Source of the DNA: Azospirillum brasilense
GTDB lineage: Bacteria > Pseudomonadota > Alphaproteobacteria > Azospirillales > Azospirillaceae
Reading direction: 5' to 3'
Assembly (NCBI RefSeq): GCF_022023855.1
Contig: NZ_CP059452.1
Span: 1-64,000 of the forward strand
Length of the DNA: 64,000 bases
The notes beneath the pieces are model-generated. The model was not told the DNA's origin, did no database searches, and was given only the letters and a program-made list of their open reading frames with translations. Position 1 is the first letter of the stretch; each line of letters starts with the position of its first letter. The translations under genes were made by a program, and so were the position numbers. Positions 34,244 to 42,130 of the stretch are shown here, piece by piece.

Positions 34244-35944
34244 TCAGGCGCCAGCACTCTCCAGCAGCGCCCGCAAATCCTCCTGGCGCTGGACCGTCCG
34301 TATCCCCAGCGTGCCGTCGCGGCCCCGGATCGACACTTCCCGGCGCTCCAGATGCTCCAGCCGCCGGAGCCCCGCCAGTTCGGCGGCCGCGTCGGAGAAG
34401 ATCACGGTGGCGCCCAGCGTCTTGGTCATCTCCTCCAGCCTTGCGGCGACGTTGCCGGTGTCGCCGATGAACTGCAGCGATCCGTCCTCCGAGCAGGCCA
34501 CCGCCCCGACCACGGCGAGGCCGGAATGCACCCCGGCCCCGAAGGCCAGCGGTTGGTCCAGCTCCTCTGCGAGGTCGCGGCTCAGCACCTCGATGTCGCG
34601 CCACAGGTCGGCGGTGGCGCGCAGCGCGCTGGCCGCCGCCGCGGTGGGGTCCTCCTCGTTGGCGAACATGCCCATCACCCCGTCGCCGGCGATGGCGATG
34701 ACGTAGCCGCCGTGCCGCCGGATCGCGTCGGTGACCACCTGGACGTAGCGGGTGACGATGAACAGGGCGTCGAAGGGCAGCCGTTCCGCCGCCAGCGAGG
34801 TCGATCCCCGCAAATCCACGAACAGCGCGGTGATCGCCAGCTCCCGCCCGCTGTCCATGGGGGCGGTGACGGCGAAGGTGCGGCCGTTGTCCCGCGCCGA
34901 CAGCAGCGGCGTCACCGACAGCGGCGCCACCGGGCGGAGCTGGCAGGCGAGACGGACGGCGCGCGGCGCCTTCATCCGCTCCAGCACCGCCCGCTCGGTG
35001 GCGTTGGGCGGCGGCAGGGCGTCCACCCCCTCGGTTACCCGGATGCGGCAGGTGGAGCAGCGGCCCCGCCCGCCGCACAGCGCGGTGTGCGGGACGCCGT
35101 TGGCCCGGCTGGCCTCCAGAACGGAGGTGCCGCGCGGGACGGTCACTGTGCGTCCGCCGGGATAGGCGATGCGCACCGGGCTGGTCGCCCGCGCCCGCCA
35201 GTTGCGGTACTGCCGCATCCCCAGCGTGCCGACCAGCAGCAGGACGTAGGTGTTGAACACGCCGCCGCTGATCGCCGCCAGCGCGGCACGGTTCTCCGCC
35301 TCCGGCGTGCCGGCGGCGGGCGGGCGGAACTGCTCCAGATAGGTGGGGTCGGCGGCGGCCCGGCGCTCGGCGTCCCAGCCGGCGTTGACGATCCCGGCCA
35401 GCGCCAGCAGGGGCAGCAGCATGGCGAAGGCGCCGAGCAGCGCGGCGCGGCGCCGGTACCATGGCTTCGTCATCAGCCAGCCGCGCACCCCGATGCAGCC
35501 GTGTATCCACACAATCACCAGCAGCAGGAGCTGGCGCCACAGCAGGGTTTCCGGCGCGGTGATCCAGTAGAGGACGATCGCCCGCGGGTAGGTCAGCGGG
35601 TCGTTGTAGAGGTCGTCCGACAGCATCCCGGCCATGCCGTGGGAAATCAGCAGCAGTGGGATGCACAGGCCGAGCCCCAGCTGCCACGCCTCCCCGGCGG
35701 GCATGCGCAGGTGGCGCCGCCGGTACAGCGCCCACAGCCCCAGCCCGGCGTGGGTGACGAAGGAGCCGGCGAGCAGCGCCTGCCCCGGCAGCGTGTCCCA
35801 GGCCCACAGCAGGGTGCGCCGCGCCACCTCCATTCCCGGAAGCAGCAGCAGCCCGGCGGCGTGGGCCAGGAAATGGGTGATGACGAAGGTGAACAGCGTC
35901 AGGCCGGTGAACAGGCGCAGCGGGCGTTCGATCCGGCGTTTCAT
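34244..35944 (-). CDS. Membrane-anchored ferredoxin-domain adenylate/guanylate cyclase
   Basis: Protein of 566 residues with three parts. Residues 1-245 form a six-helix anchor resembling a di-haem cytochrome b, with His24/His28, His65, His102 and His148 placed inside helices. Residues about 255-345 are a [2Fe-2S] domain with Cys290, Cys296, Cys299 and Cys334 (CGGRGRCSTCR pattern). Residues about 367-550 are a class III cyclase domain with metal Asp377 (FVDLRGST), Asp421 (IAGDGVMGMF) and the GNVAARLE motif carrying the transition-state Asn and Arg. It should make cAMP or cGMP under control of electron-carrier redox state. A redox-regulated cyclase with a similar anchor (CyaC) is known from Sinorhizobium. 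It is divergent from a Crp/Fnr gene. Confidence 0.88.
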   Translation of the reverse strand: MKRRIERPLRLFTGLTLFTFVITHFLAHAAGLLLLPGMEVARRTLLWAWDTLPGQALLAGSFVTHAGLGLWALYRRRHLRMPAGEAWQLGLGLCIPLLLISHGMAGMLSDDLYNDPLTYPRAIVLYWITAPETLLWRQLLLLVIVWIHGCIGVRGWLMTKPWYRRRAALLGAFAMLLPLLALAGIVNAGWDAERRAAADPTYLEQFRPPAAGTPEAENRAALAAISGGVFNTYVLLLVGTLGMRQYRNWRARATSPVRIAYPGGRTVTVPRGTSVLEASRANGVPHTALCGGRGRCSTCRIRVTEGVDALPPPNATERAVLERMKAPRAVRLACQLRPVAPLSVTPLLSARDNGRTFAVTAPMDSGRELAITALFVDLRGSTSLAAERLPFDALFIVTRYVQVVTDAIRRHGGYVIAIAGDGVMGMFANEEDPTAAAASALRATADLWRDIEVLSRDLAEELDQPLAFGAGVHSGLAVVGAVACSEDGSLQFIGDTGNVAARLEEMTKTLGATVIFSDAAAELAGLRRLEHLERREVSIRGRDGTLGIRTVQRQEDLRALLESAGA

Positions 35945-36102
35945 GAACGGATCCCGGTCATGAACGGTTCCGGGCGGCGATGGGACGTTCGTTCATGTTG
36001 GTCGGCGGTCTCGGGCTGTGGGTCTCGGCTTCTGCGTGGCGTCCTTCGGTATCCTATGAGATCATCCCGCGCCATGCCACAGCCCGACACCCATTCCCGT
36101 TC

Positions 36103-36801
36103 ATGAGGCGCCGGACCGAAACGCTGGCTGGGGCGGCGCTGTTCCGCTCCCTGTCCCCCAACGAGTTGCGGGCGCTGGAGGACCGTTGCGTCTGGCGCCG
36201 GGTGGAGGCCGGGCAATGGATCATCGATTTCGAGGATGAGGGGACCGACGTCTTCGTCGTGGCCGCCGGTCTGGTCCGGGTGACAATCCGCGCGATCTCC
36301 GGGCGGACGGTGATCCTGCGCGACATTCCCGCCGGGGAGTTCTTCGGGGAGCTGGCGGCCATCGACGGGAAGGCCCGCTCCGCGGGGATCGTCGCCGTGA
36401 CCAACGCCACGGTCGCCTGCATGCCCGCCGCGCTGTTCCGCGATTGCATCCACCGCCACCCCGACGTCTGCGACCAGGTGATGGTCCTGCTGGCTGGGGA
36501 GATCCGGAAGCTCGCCACGCGGGTGAACGAGTTCAACACGCTGGACGTGCGCCACCGCATCTACGCCGAGCTGCTGCGGCTGGCCCGGCCGGACGGGCGG
36601 GGGGAGCACAGCGCCACCATCTCCCCGCCGCCGCCCCACGCCGACCTCGCCGCCCGTGTCAGCACCCGGCGCGAGGCGGTCTCGCGGGAGCTGAGCGCGC
36701 TGAAGCGCGACGGGCTGCTGGAGAAGCGGCGGGGGGCGCTGGTCCTGTTGGACACCCGCCGCCTGCGGGAGCGGGTCCGGCAGGCGGCGGAGGAGGATTG
36801 A
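36103..36801 (+). CDS. Crp/Fnr-family transcriptional regulator
   Basis: Regulator of 232 residues. The cyclic-nucleotide-binding beta-roll covers about residues 15-130, with IPAGEFFGELAAIDGKARSAGIVAVTNATV as the phosphate-binding cassette; the RSA-type end (GKARSAG) keeps the Arg-Ser that binds the cyclic phosphate in CAP. The C-terminal winged helix contains RVSTRREAVSRELSALKRDGLL as recognition helix. No Fnr-type cysteine cluster is seen, so it is a cNMP-type rather than oxygen-type member. The start at 36103 lacks a strong Shine-Dalgarno sequence. Its divergence from the cyclase gene across 158 bases suggests that it reads the nucleotide the cyclase makes. Confidence 0.88.
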   Translation: MRRRTETLAGAALFRSLSPNELRALEDRCVWRRVEAGQWIIDFEDEGTDVFVVAAGLVRVTIRAISGRTVILRDIPAGEFFGELAAIDGKARSAGIVAVTNATVACMPAALFRDCIHRHPDVCDQVMVLLAGEIRKLATRVNEFNTLDVRHRIYAELLRLARPDGRGEHSATISPPPPHADLAARVSTRREAVSRELSALKRDGLLEKRRGALVLLDTRRLRERVRQAAEED

Positions 36802-36810
36802 CGGCGCGCC

Positions 36811-37389
36811 TTACGCCTTCACCGCCTCGGACTCGATGATGATCTGGATGTCGTCGCCGATGTTCGGCACGCCGTACTTCATGCCGAAGTCGGAGCGCTT
36901 GATCGTGCCGCGGGCGGAGAAGCCGACCGTCTCCTGCTTGCTGGCCGGGCTGACGCCGTCCTTGTTGAAGGTCACGTCGAGGACCACCGGCTTGGTGACG
37001 CCAAGCAGGGTGAGGTCGCCGTGCAGCTTGCCGGTCTTGTCACCGGTCTTCTCGATCTTCGTGCTCTTGAAGGTCAGCTTCGGGAACTCCTTCACGTTGA
37101 AGAAGTCCGGCGACTTCAGGTGTTCGTCGCGCTTGGCGTGGTTGGTGTCGATGCTGGTGGTGTCGATGGTCACCGACAGGCTGCTCTTGTCCGCGGCGTC
37201 CTTGTCGAAGGACAGCTCGCCGGCCACCGTGTTGAAGCTGCCCACCGCCTTAGAGAAGCCAAGATGGTCGACGATGAAGACCACCGCGGTGTGGGCCGGG
37301 TCGAGCTTGTAGGCGACCGGGGCGGCCTGGACGGTCATCGGCAGGGCGACGAGGGCGGACAGGGCGGCGGCGGAGAGAAGACGCTTCAT
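36811..37389 (-). CDS. YceI-family periplasmic lipid-binding protein
   Basis: Protein of 192 residues with a Sec signal peptide (cleavage near residue 22, TVQAA before PVAYKLD). The mature part is the YceI/lipocalin-like beta-barrel: YKLDPAHTAVVFIVDHLGFSKAVGSF, then IDTTSIDTNHAKRDEHLKSPDFFNVKEFPKLTF and the closing GTIKRSDFGMKYG. Family members bind long isoprenoid or amide lipids such as ubiquinone precursors. It is convergent with the Crp/Fnr gene at nine bases and is followed upstream by a membrane protein gene on the same strand. Confidence 0.92.
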   Translation of the reverse strand: MKRLLSAAALSALVALPMTVQAAPVAYKLDPAHTAVVFIVDHLGFSKAVGSFNTVAGELSFDKDAADKSSLSVTIDTTSIDTNHAKRDEHLKSPDFFNVKEFPKLTFKSTKIEKTGDKTGKLHGDLTLLGVTKPVVLDVTFNKDGVSPASKQETVGFSARGTIKRSDFGMKYGVPNIGDDIQIIIESEAVKA

Positions 37390-37434
37390 GATTCGGAAGT
37401 CCTTTGTCGGATGGAACGGGATGAATGGGGTGGG

Positions 37435-38289
37435 TCAGTAGCCGGACACGTCGGAACCGGCGGAGAGAAGGAAGGCGACGCCCACGGCGGCGACGGCCGG
37501 CACCAGGGCGATGGCGGTCAGCGCCACGGTGCCCATGGCCCGCCCCGCGGCGGTGCGCGGCAGGGGCAGGCGGTCGCGCAGCCGGTCGGCGAAGAAGGCC
37601 GGCAGGACGAGCAGCAGGGCTTCGGCGTGGGCGGAGGAGAAGAAGGTCAGGGTGGCGGCCAGCAGGACCAGGATGCCCAGCGCCGCCTGACCGGCGTTGC
37701 CCCAGGCGTGGCGCTCCACCGGCCAGTTCCACAGCAGCAGGCCGCCGGTGGCCGCGGCCAGCGCGAAGGCGAGCTGGGCGACGGAGGCCGAGGCGCCGAC
37801 CAGCGCCACCCCGCCCACCGCTACCGCGGCGGCCAGCAGGGCGACGCCGGGCGTCGCCGCTCCCTCGCCCTCGCCGGCGGTCCGCGTCAGGGCGATCCAG
37901 CCGCCGGCCAGCAGAAGGACCGCGGCGGTGATGGTGTCCAGGCTGCCCGGCAGCACCGGCAGGGCGATCCACAGCAGCGCCGCCGTCACCCAGGCGCCGA
38001 GCAGCCAAGTGCCGCGGCGGCGGTCGAGCCCGGCGAGGTCGGCGCCGACGCCGATGACCAGACCGGCCACCGCGCTCCAGAACAGGCGGCCCATGCTGGA
38101 GGGCGGGGGCAGGGCGGGCAGGCCGACGATCAGCGCGTAGGCCGCCAGGAAGGCGGCGGCAACACCCGCCGCCGCCAACCGGGGACCCCGCGTGCGCCCG
38201 CCGGCGAGACGGACCACACCGACGGCGGCGACGCCGACCACCAGCGGAAACAGGGCGGTCTGCACCACAAGATCATCGAGCAGAGCCAT
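37435..38289 (-). CDS. Polytopic membrane protein of unknown function
   Basis: I do not recognise this protein of 284 residues. It is almost entirely hydrophobic, with about nine predicted helices rich in Ala, Gly, Val and Leu, and short charged loops such as GGRTRGPRLAAAG, AGLDRRRGTW and FADRLRDRLPLPRTAAGR. No signal peptide or catalytic motif is obvious. The ATG at 38289 follows TTGGAG and fits the membrane start ALLDDLVVQTALFPLVVG; the longer frame upstream has a soluble, low-quality leader. The stop lies 45 bases from the YceI gene start, so the two could be one unit. Confidence 0.72.
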   Translation of the reverse strand: MALLDDLVVQTALFPLVVGVAAVGVVRLAGGRTRGPRLAAAGVAAAFLAAYALIVGLPALPPPSSMGRLFWSAVAGLVIGVGADLAGLDRRRGTWLLGAWVTAALLWIALPVLPGSLDTITAAVLLLAGGWIALTRTAGEGEGAATPGVALLAAAVAVGGVALVGASASVAQLAFALAAATGGLLLWNWPVERHAWGNAGQAALGILVLLAATLTFFSSAHAEALLLVLPAFFADRLRDRLPLPRTAAGRAMGTVALTAIALVPAVAAVGVAFLLSAGSDVSGY

Positions 38290-38465
38290 CGTCGGAACAC
38301 TCCAAGCCGCAGGAAACAGGACGCGGGGCGGAGCCTGCCGGGATGGAACGGTCAGGCCAGCGCTTCGCGGCGCAGCTGGAGAGTGCCGCCACGGCCCGCC
38401 GACGCCTGTGCGAAAACGCACATCGCGAACAGGGGCCGACAACAGGGGCCGACAAGGCGGGGATA

Positions 38466-39170
38466 TCAGAAGCCGTGAAAACGGGTGAAGTCGGCGACCG
38501 GTGCGCGCTCGGTCTCCAGGCGGTTTTCCGGCGCGTCGGGGTCGGCGTGGCCCAGCGCCATGCCGCTCAGCAGGATGTCGGTGTCCGGGATGTCGAGATG
38601 GCGGCGGACGATGCGGTGGTACGTGATGAAGGCGGCCTGCGGGCAGGTGTCCAGCCCGAAGCCCCGCGCCGCCACCATCACATTCTCCATGAACATGCCG
38701 ACGTCGAGCCAGCTTCCCTGCTCCATCCGCCGGTCCATGGTAAAGAACAGCCCGACCGGGGCGCCGAAGAAATCGTAGTTGCGGGCGTGCTGGTGAGCCA
38801 TCGCCTCCCGGTCGCCCTTGGCGATGCCGAGCAGGCCGTAGAGGTCCCAGCCGATCTTTCGGCGCCGCGCCAGATAGGGCTCGAACCACTGCGTCGGGTA
38901 ATAGGTGTATTCAGCGCCTGCCTGGTCATCCGCCGGGTCGAAATGGGCGGCGCGCAGCTCCGCCGACAGCGCCTCGCGCGCAGCACCGGCCACCGCGTGG
39001 ACTTTCCAAGGCTGGATGTTCGACCCGCTGGGCGCCCGGCTGGCGGCGTCGAGGATCTCTTCCACCACGGCGCGCGGCACCGGCTTGGCGGTGAAGGCGC
39101 GGACGCTGCGGCGGCTGCGCACGGCCTCCAGGGCAGACAGGGGGCGGGAAAAGGATTCTTCGGACGCCAT
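38466..39170 (-). CDS. Nitroreductase-family FMN-dependent oxidoreductase
   Basis: Protein of 234 residues of the nitroreductase fold. The FMN-binding elements are seen as RRSVRAFTAKPVPRA near residues 20-34 and APSGSNIQPWKVHAV at about 46-60, followed by MEQGSWLDVGMFMENVMVAARGFGLDTCPQAA and a C-terminal SGMALGHADPDAPEN. These enzymes reduce nitro groups, quinones or similar acceptors with NAD(P)H. The start at 39170 has GGAG twelve bases upstream. It stands alone, upstream of the membrane protein gene. Confidence 0.9.
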   Translation of the reverse strand: MASEESFSRPLSALEAVRSRRSVRAFTAKPVPRAVVEEILDAASRAPSGSNIQPWKVHAVAGAAREALSAELRAAHFDPADDQAGAEYTYYPTQWFEPYLARRRKIGWDLYGLLGIAKGDREAMAHQHARNYDFFGAPVGLFFTMDRRMEQGSWLDVGMFMENVMVAARGFGLDTCPQAAFITYHRIVRRHLDIPDTDILLSGMALGHADPDAPENRLETERAPVADFTRFHGF

Positions 39171-39247
39171 GGGCGCGCTCCGCTGCGGACGGTGTCTCAC
39201 GAACCCTGTCCGGGGAACGGCGGCCCTCTCAGGACCGAGAAGGACGG

Positions 39248-39637
39248 TCAGGCTGGCAGCAGGCGCTGCACCGCGTCAAGGAGCTGGTCCTCTTCGAACG
39301 GCTTTTCCAAGAAGGCGGTCACGCCGGCTTCCCGCGCGCGGGCGAAGGTCGCGGGATCGCCGCGCCCCGACACCATGATGACGGGCAGGCCGTGCAGGTT
39401 CGCGCCGAAGCGCTCGATGAACTCCAGCCCGCTCATCACCGGCAGATGCAGGTCGAGAACGAGGCAGCCCGACGGCTTGCCGTTGTACTGATCCATGAAA
39501 CTCTGGCACGACGCATAGTCGCGCACTTCGAAGGCACAGGCTTCGAGCAGCGCCTTCATCGAGTCCCGCACCGGCTCGTCGTCGTCGACGATGTAGACGA
39601 TGCTATCGCCCGGTTCGGCCAAGACTGCCTCCAGCAT
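39248..39637 (-). CDS. Stand-alone receiver-domain protein, FixJ-type
   Basis: Protein of 129 residues made up of one response-regulator receiver domain and no output domain. The acidic pocket is VDDDEPVRD at about 17-25, phosphorylated Asp62 (LVLDLHLPVMSG) and Lys112 (FLEKPFEEDQLL). The sequence is closest in style to FixJ/TodT receivers and lies immediately downstream of fixLJ on the same strand, with 143 bases between it and fixJ. It could act as a phosphate sink for FixL, or be a target of another kinase. Confidence 0.87.
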   Translation of the reverse strand: MLEAVLAEPGDSIVYIVDDDEPVRDSMKALLEACAFEVRDYASCQSFMDQYNGKPSGCLVLDLHLPVMSGLEFIERFGANLHGLPVIMVSGRGDPATFARAREAGVTAFLEKPFEEDQLLDAVQRLLPA

Positions 39638-39780
39638 CGGAAATCACGCGGAATGACGCCCGTCGTGGGGCGTTACAGGGAAGATAGAAGCCGACCGGCG
39701 GTGCCGGAATACGGAGTTCCCCTTATCGGGCGCGGTTTTGATGTGGATCAGTCGCCGCCAGCGTCGCCCGGCGACCCGAA

Positions 39781-40473
39781 TTACTCCCCTTTGGGGGCGA
39801 TCCCGGCGGCCAGGGCCATGCGGACCAGCGAGGGCAGGCTGTCGGCGCGCATCTTCTCCATCACGCGGGCGCGGTGGATCTCGACGGTGCGCGGGCTGAT
39901 GGACAGCTCGAAGGCGATGACCTTGTTCGACTTGCCTTCGACCAGCCATTGCAGCACGTCGCGCTCCCGCGGCGTCAGGCAGGACAGCCGCTCCAGCACC
40001 TCCGGAGACGCGGCGGGGGCGGCTGGGGACGGGGCGGGCGCTTGGGCGGCCTGCGGCGCAGGCGTTGGAACGGCGCGGGCCAGGGCGGTCTTCACGCTGC
40101 CGATCAGGGCCTGCTCGTCGAAGGGCTTCTCCACGAAGTCGACGGCGCCGGCCTTCATGGCCCGCACCGCCAGCGGCACGTCGGCGTGGCCGGTCATCAC
40201 GATCACCGGCAGGCCGCGCCCCTCCTGCACCAAGCGCTCCTGCACGTCGAGCCCGCTCATCTGCGGCATCCGCACATCGACCAGCAGGCAGCCGGGACGC
40301 GACGGCGCGTCCGATTCCAAGAAGGCGATGGGGGACGCGAAACCCTCGACCCGGAAGCCCTCGCATTCCAGCAGGATCACGACGGAGTCGCGCACCGCTT
40401 CGTCGTCGTCCAGGACGAAGACCGTCATGTCCGACGGGGATAATTCGGGCGGCAATGGGGGCTCAGGGCGCAT
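39781..40473 (-). CDS. fixJ: FixJ-type two-component response regulator
   Basis: Response regulator of about 230 residues. The receiver has VLDDDEAVRDS, phosphorylated Asp66 (CLLVDVRMPQMSG) and KPFDEQAL. An Ala/Pro-rich linker (about 145-165) joins it to a LuxR-type helix-turn-helix, LTPRERDVLQWLVEGKSNKVIAFELSISPRTVEIHRARVM. Its partner fixL lies directly upstream and overlaps its start. ATG codons at 40476 and 40473 are possible, as is one at 40428; 40473 has GGAGAGG at best spacing. In rhizobia FixJ activates microaerobic genes such as fixK; the same is expected here. Confidence 0.9.
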   Translation of the reverse strand: MRPEPPLPPELSPSDMTVFVLDDDEAVRDSVVILLECEGFRVEGFASPIAFLESDAPSRPGCLLVDVRMPQMSGLDVQERLVQEGRGLPVIVMTGHADVPLAVRAMKAGAVDFVEKPFDEQALIGSVKTALARAVPTPAPQAAQAPAPSPAAPAASPEVLERLSCLTPRERDVLQWLVEGKSNKVIAFELSISPRTVEIHRARVMEKMRADSLPSLVRMALAAGIAPKGE

Positions 40474-41989
40474 CATCCTCTCCGGCAACCGGCACGGTGA
40501 AGGCAAAGGTGGCCCCTCGGTCCCCCGGTTCCAACCACAGGCGGCCGCCATGGGCCTCGATGATCGACCGGCAGATCGACAGGCCGAGTCCCATCCCCTT
40601 CTCCTTGGTGGTGACGAAGGGCTGGAAAAGCTGGGCCAGCACGGTCTCGTTCAGACCGGGGCCGGTGTCGCGGACGGTGACGCGCATCAGCGCCGCCGAT
40701 TCCGGATCGGGGCCGGTGGTGACCGTCAGTTCCCGAATCTCCGACTCGGCCATGGCCTCGATGGCGTTGCGGACGAGGTTGAGGACGACCTGTTGGATCT
40801 GGATCTTGTCGATCAGCACGGGGCGCTCGTCGCCACTCATCTCCAGCCGGACATGGACGCCGCGCTCCTTGGCGCCGACCAGGGCGAGGGCGCTGGCCTC
40901 CTCCACCACCTTGCCGATGCTCTCCACCGTGTGCTCGGTCTGGCCCTTCTCGATGAAGTTGCGCAGGCGGCGGATGATCTGGCCGGCGCGGGCCGCCTGG
41001 GCGGTGGCCTTGTCCATCGTCTCCCGCGCCTTGTCCGCCCCATCCGGACGGTCGAGCAGGCGCTTCACCGCCTTGGCGTAGTTGATGACGGCGGTCAGCG
41101 GCTGGTTCAGCTCGTGGGCCAGGGTGGAGGCCATCTGACCCATGGCGCTGACCCGGCTGACGTGCAGAAGCTCCGCCTGAAGCTCCTGAAGGCGCTTTTC
41201 GGTGGCCTGCCGCTCGGTCAGGTCGCGGATGAAGCCGGTGAAGCAGCGATGCCCGGCCAGCTGAACCTCGCCCACCGCCAGCTCCATCGGGAAGACCGAG
41301 CCGTCGCGGCGCAGGCCGGAGACCACCCGCCCGATGCCGATGATCCGGCGCTCCCCGGTGGTCAGATAATGGTCCATGTAGCGGTCGTGCTGCTCCCGGT
41401 AGGGGGAGGGCATCAGCAGGCTGACGTTCCGCCCCGTCACCTCGGCGGCGCTGTAGCCGAACAGCCGCTCCGCCGCCGGGCTGAAGGACTCGATCAGTCC
41501 CCGCTCGCTGATGACGATGATCGCCTCGGGCACGGTCTCCAGGATGGAGGTGAGGCGGGCCTCGCGCTCCCGCAGGGCGGTTTCGGCCCGCTTGCGCTCG
41601 CTGATGTCGCGGATGATGCCGATGTAGACCCCGCCGCCACCCGCCTCCCGGCAGGCCTCGCCGACCGACAGTTCCATCGGGAAGGTGGTGCCGTCGCGGC
41701 GTAGGCCGGTGACCTCTCGCCCGATGCCGATGATCCGGCGTTCCCCGGTCCGGTGGTAGCGCTCCAGATAGCCGTCATGCTCCTCCCGGTAGGGCGGCGG
41801 CATCAGCATCTTGACGTTGTGGCCGATGACCTCGGCGGTGGTCCAGCCGAACAGCCGTTCGCAGGCCGGGTTGAAGGTCTGGATGCGCCCTTCGGCATCA
41901 ATGATGACGATCCCGTCCGGCACCGTGTCCAGCATGGCCTGAAAACGCAGCATGAGGTCCGGATTTCCCGTCCCGATATCGTCCGCCAT
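40463..41989 (-). CDS. fixL: FixL-type oxygen-sensing histidine kinase with two PAS domains
   Basis: Soluble sensor kinase of about 508 residues. Two PAS domains (about 15-127 and 145-260) each carry the FixL haem signature: a His (His71 and His201 in EEHDGY and EQHDRY) followed exactly 20 residues later by the distal Arg in GIGR (Arg91 and Arg221). The spacing equals that of His200 and Arg220 in Bradyrhizobium FixL. The transmitter has His292 (LAHELNQPLTAV), N box LNLVRNAIEAM and G boxes DTGPGLNE and GMGLGLSICRSIIEAHGG. The ATG at 41989 follows GGGGACGGGG; a TTG at 42061 would add 24 residues. It overlaps fixJ. Confidence 0.9.
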   Translation of the reverse strand: MADDIGTGNPDLMLRFQAMLDTVPDGIVIIDAEGRIQTFNPACERLFGWTTAEVIGHNVKMLMPPPYREEHDGYLERYHRTGERRIIGIGREVTGLRRDGTTFPMELSVGEACREAGGGGVYIGIIRDISERKRAETALREREARLTSILETVPEAIIVISERGLIESFSPAAERLFGYSAAEVTGRNVSLLMPSPYREQHDRYMDHYLTTGERRIIGIGRVVSGLRRDGSVFPMELAVGEVQLAGHRCFTGFIRDLTERQATEKRLQELQAELLHVSRVSAMGQMASTLAHELNQPLTAVINYAKAVKRLLDRPDGADKARETMDKATAQAARAGQIIRRLRNFIEKGQTEHTVESIGKVVEEASALALVGAKERGVHVRLEMSGDERPVLIDKIQIQQVVLNLVRNAIEAMAESEIRELTVTTGPDPESAALMRVTVRDTGPGLNETVLAQLFQPFVTTKEKGMGLGLSICRSIIEAHGGRLWLEPGDRGATFAFTVPVAGEDDAP

Positions 41990-42130
41990 CCCCGTCCCCA
42001 ACGTCCCTTGTCCCTTGGACCCTTCTTGCTCCAAGAGTAGTTGAGTTGATTTCTCGGTCAACCGGGATTGGGGCCAGGATTGGAGGTTGCGGGCGGGAAG
42101 ATCGCTCCCCGCCCGTGCCGGACCGGCGAA

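Noticed and set aside
42046..42061. Possible Fnr/FixK box TTGAT...GTCAA upstream of fixL
   Set aside because: The half-sites are separated by two bases too many for the TTGAT-N4-ATCAA consensus, so I do not call it.
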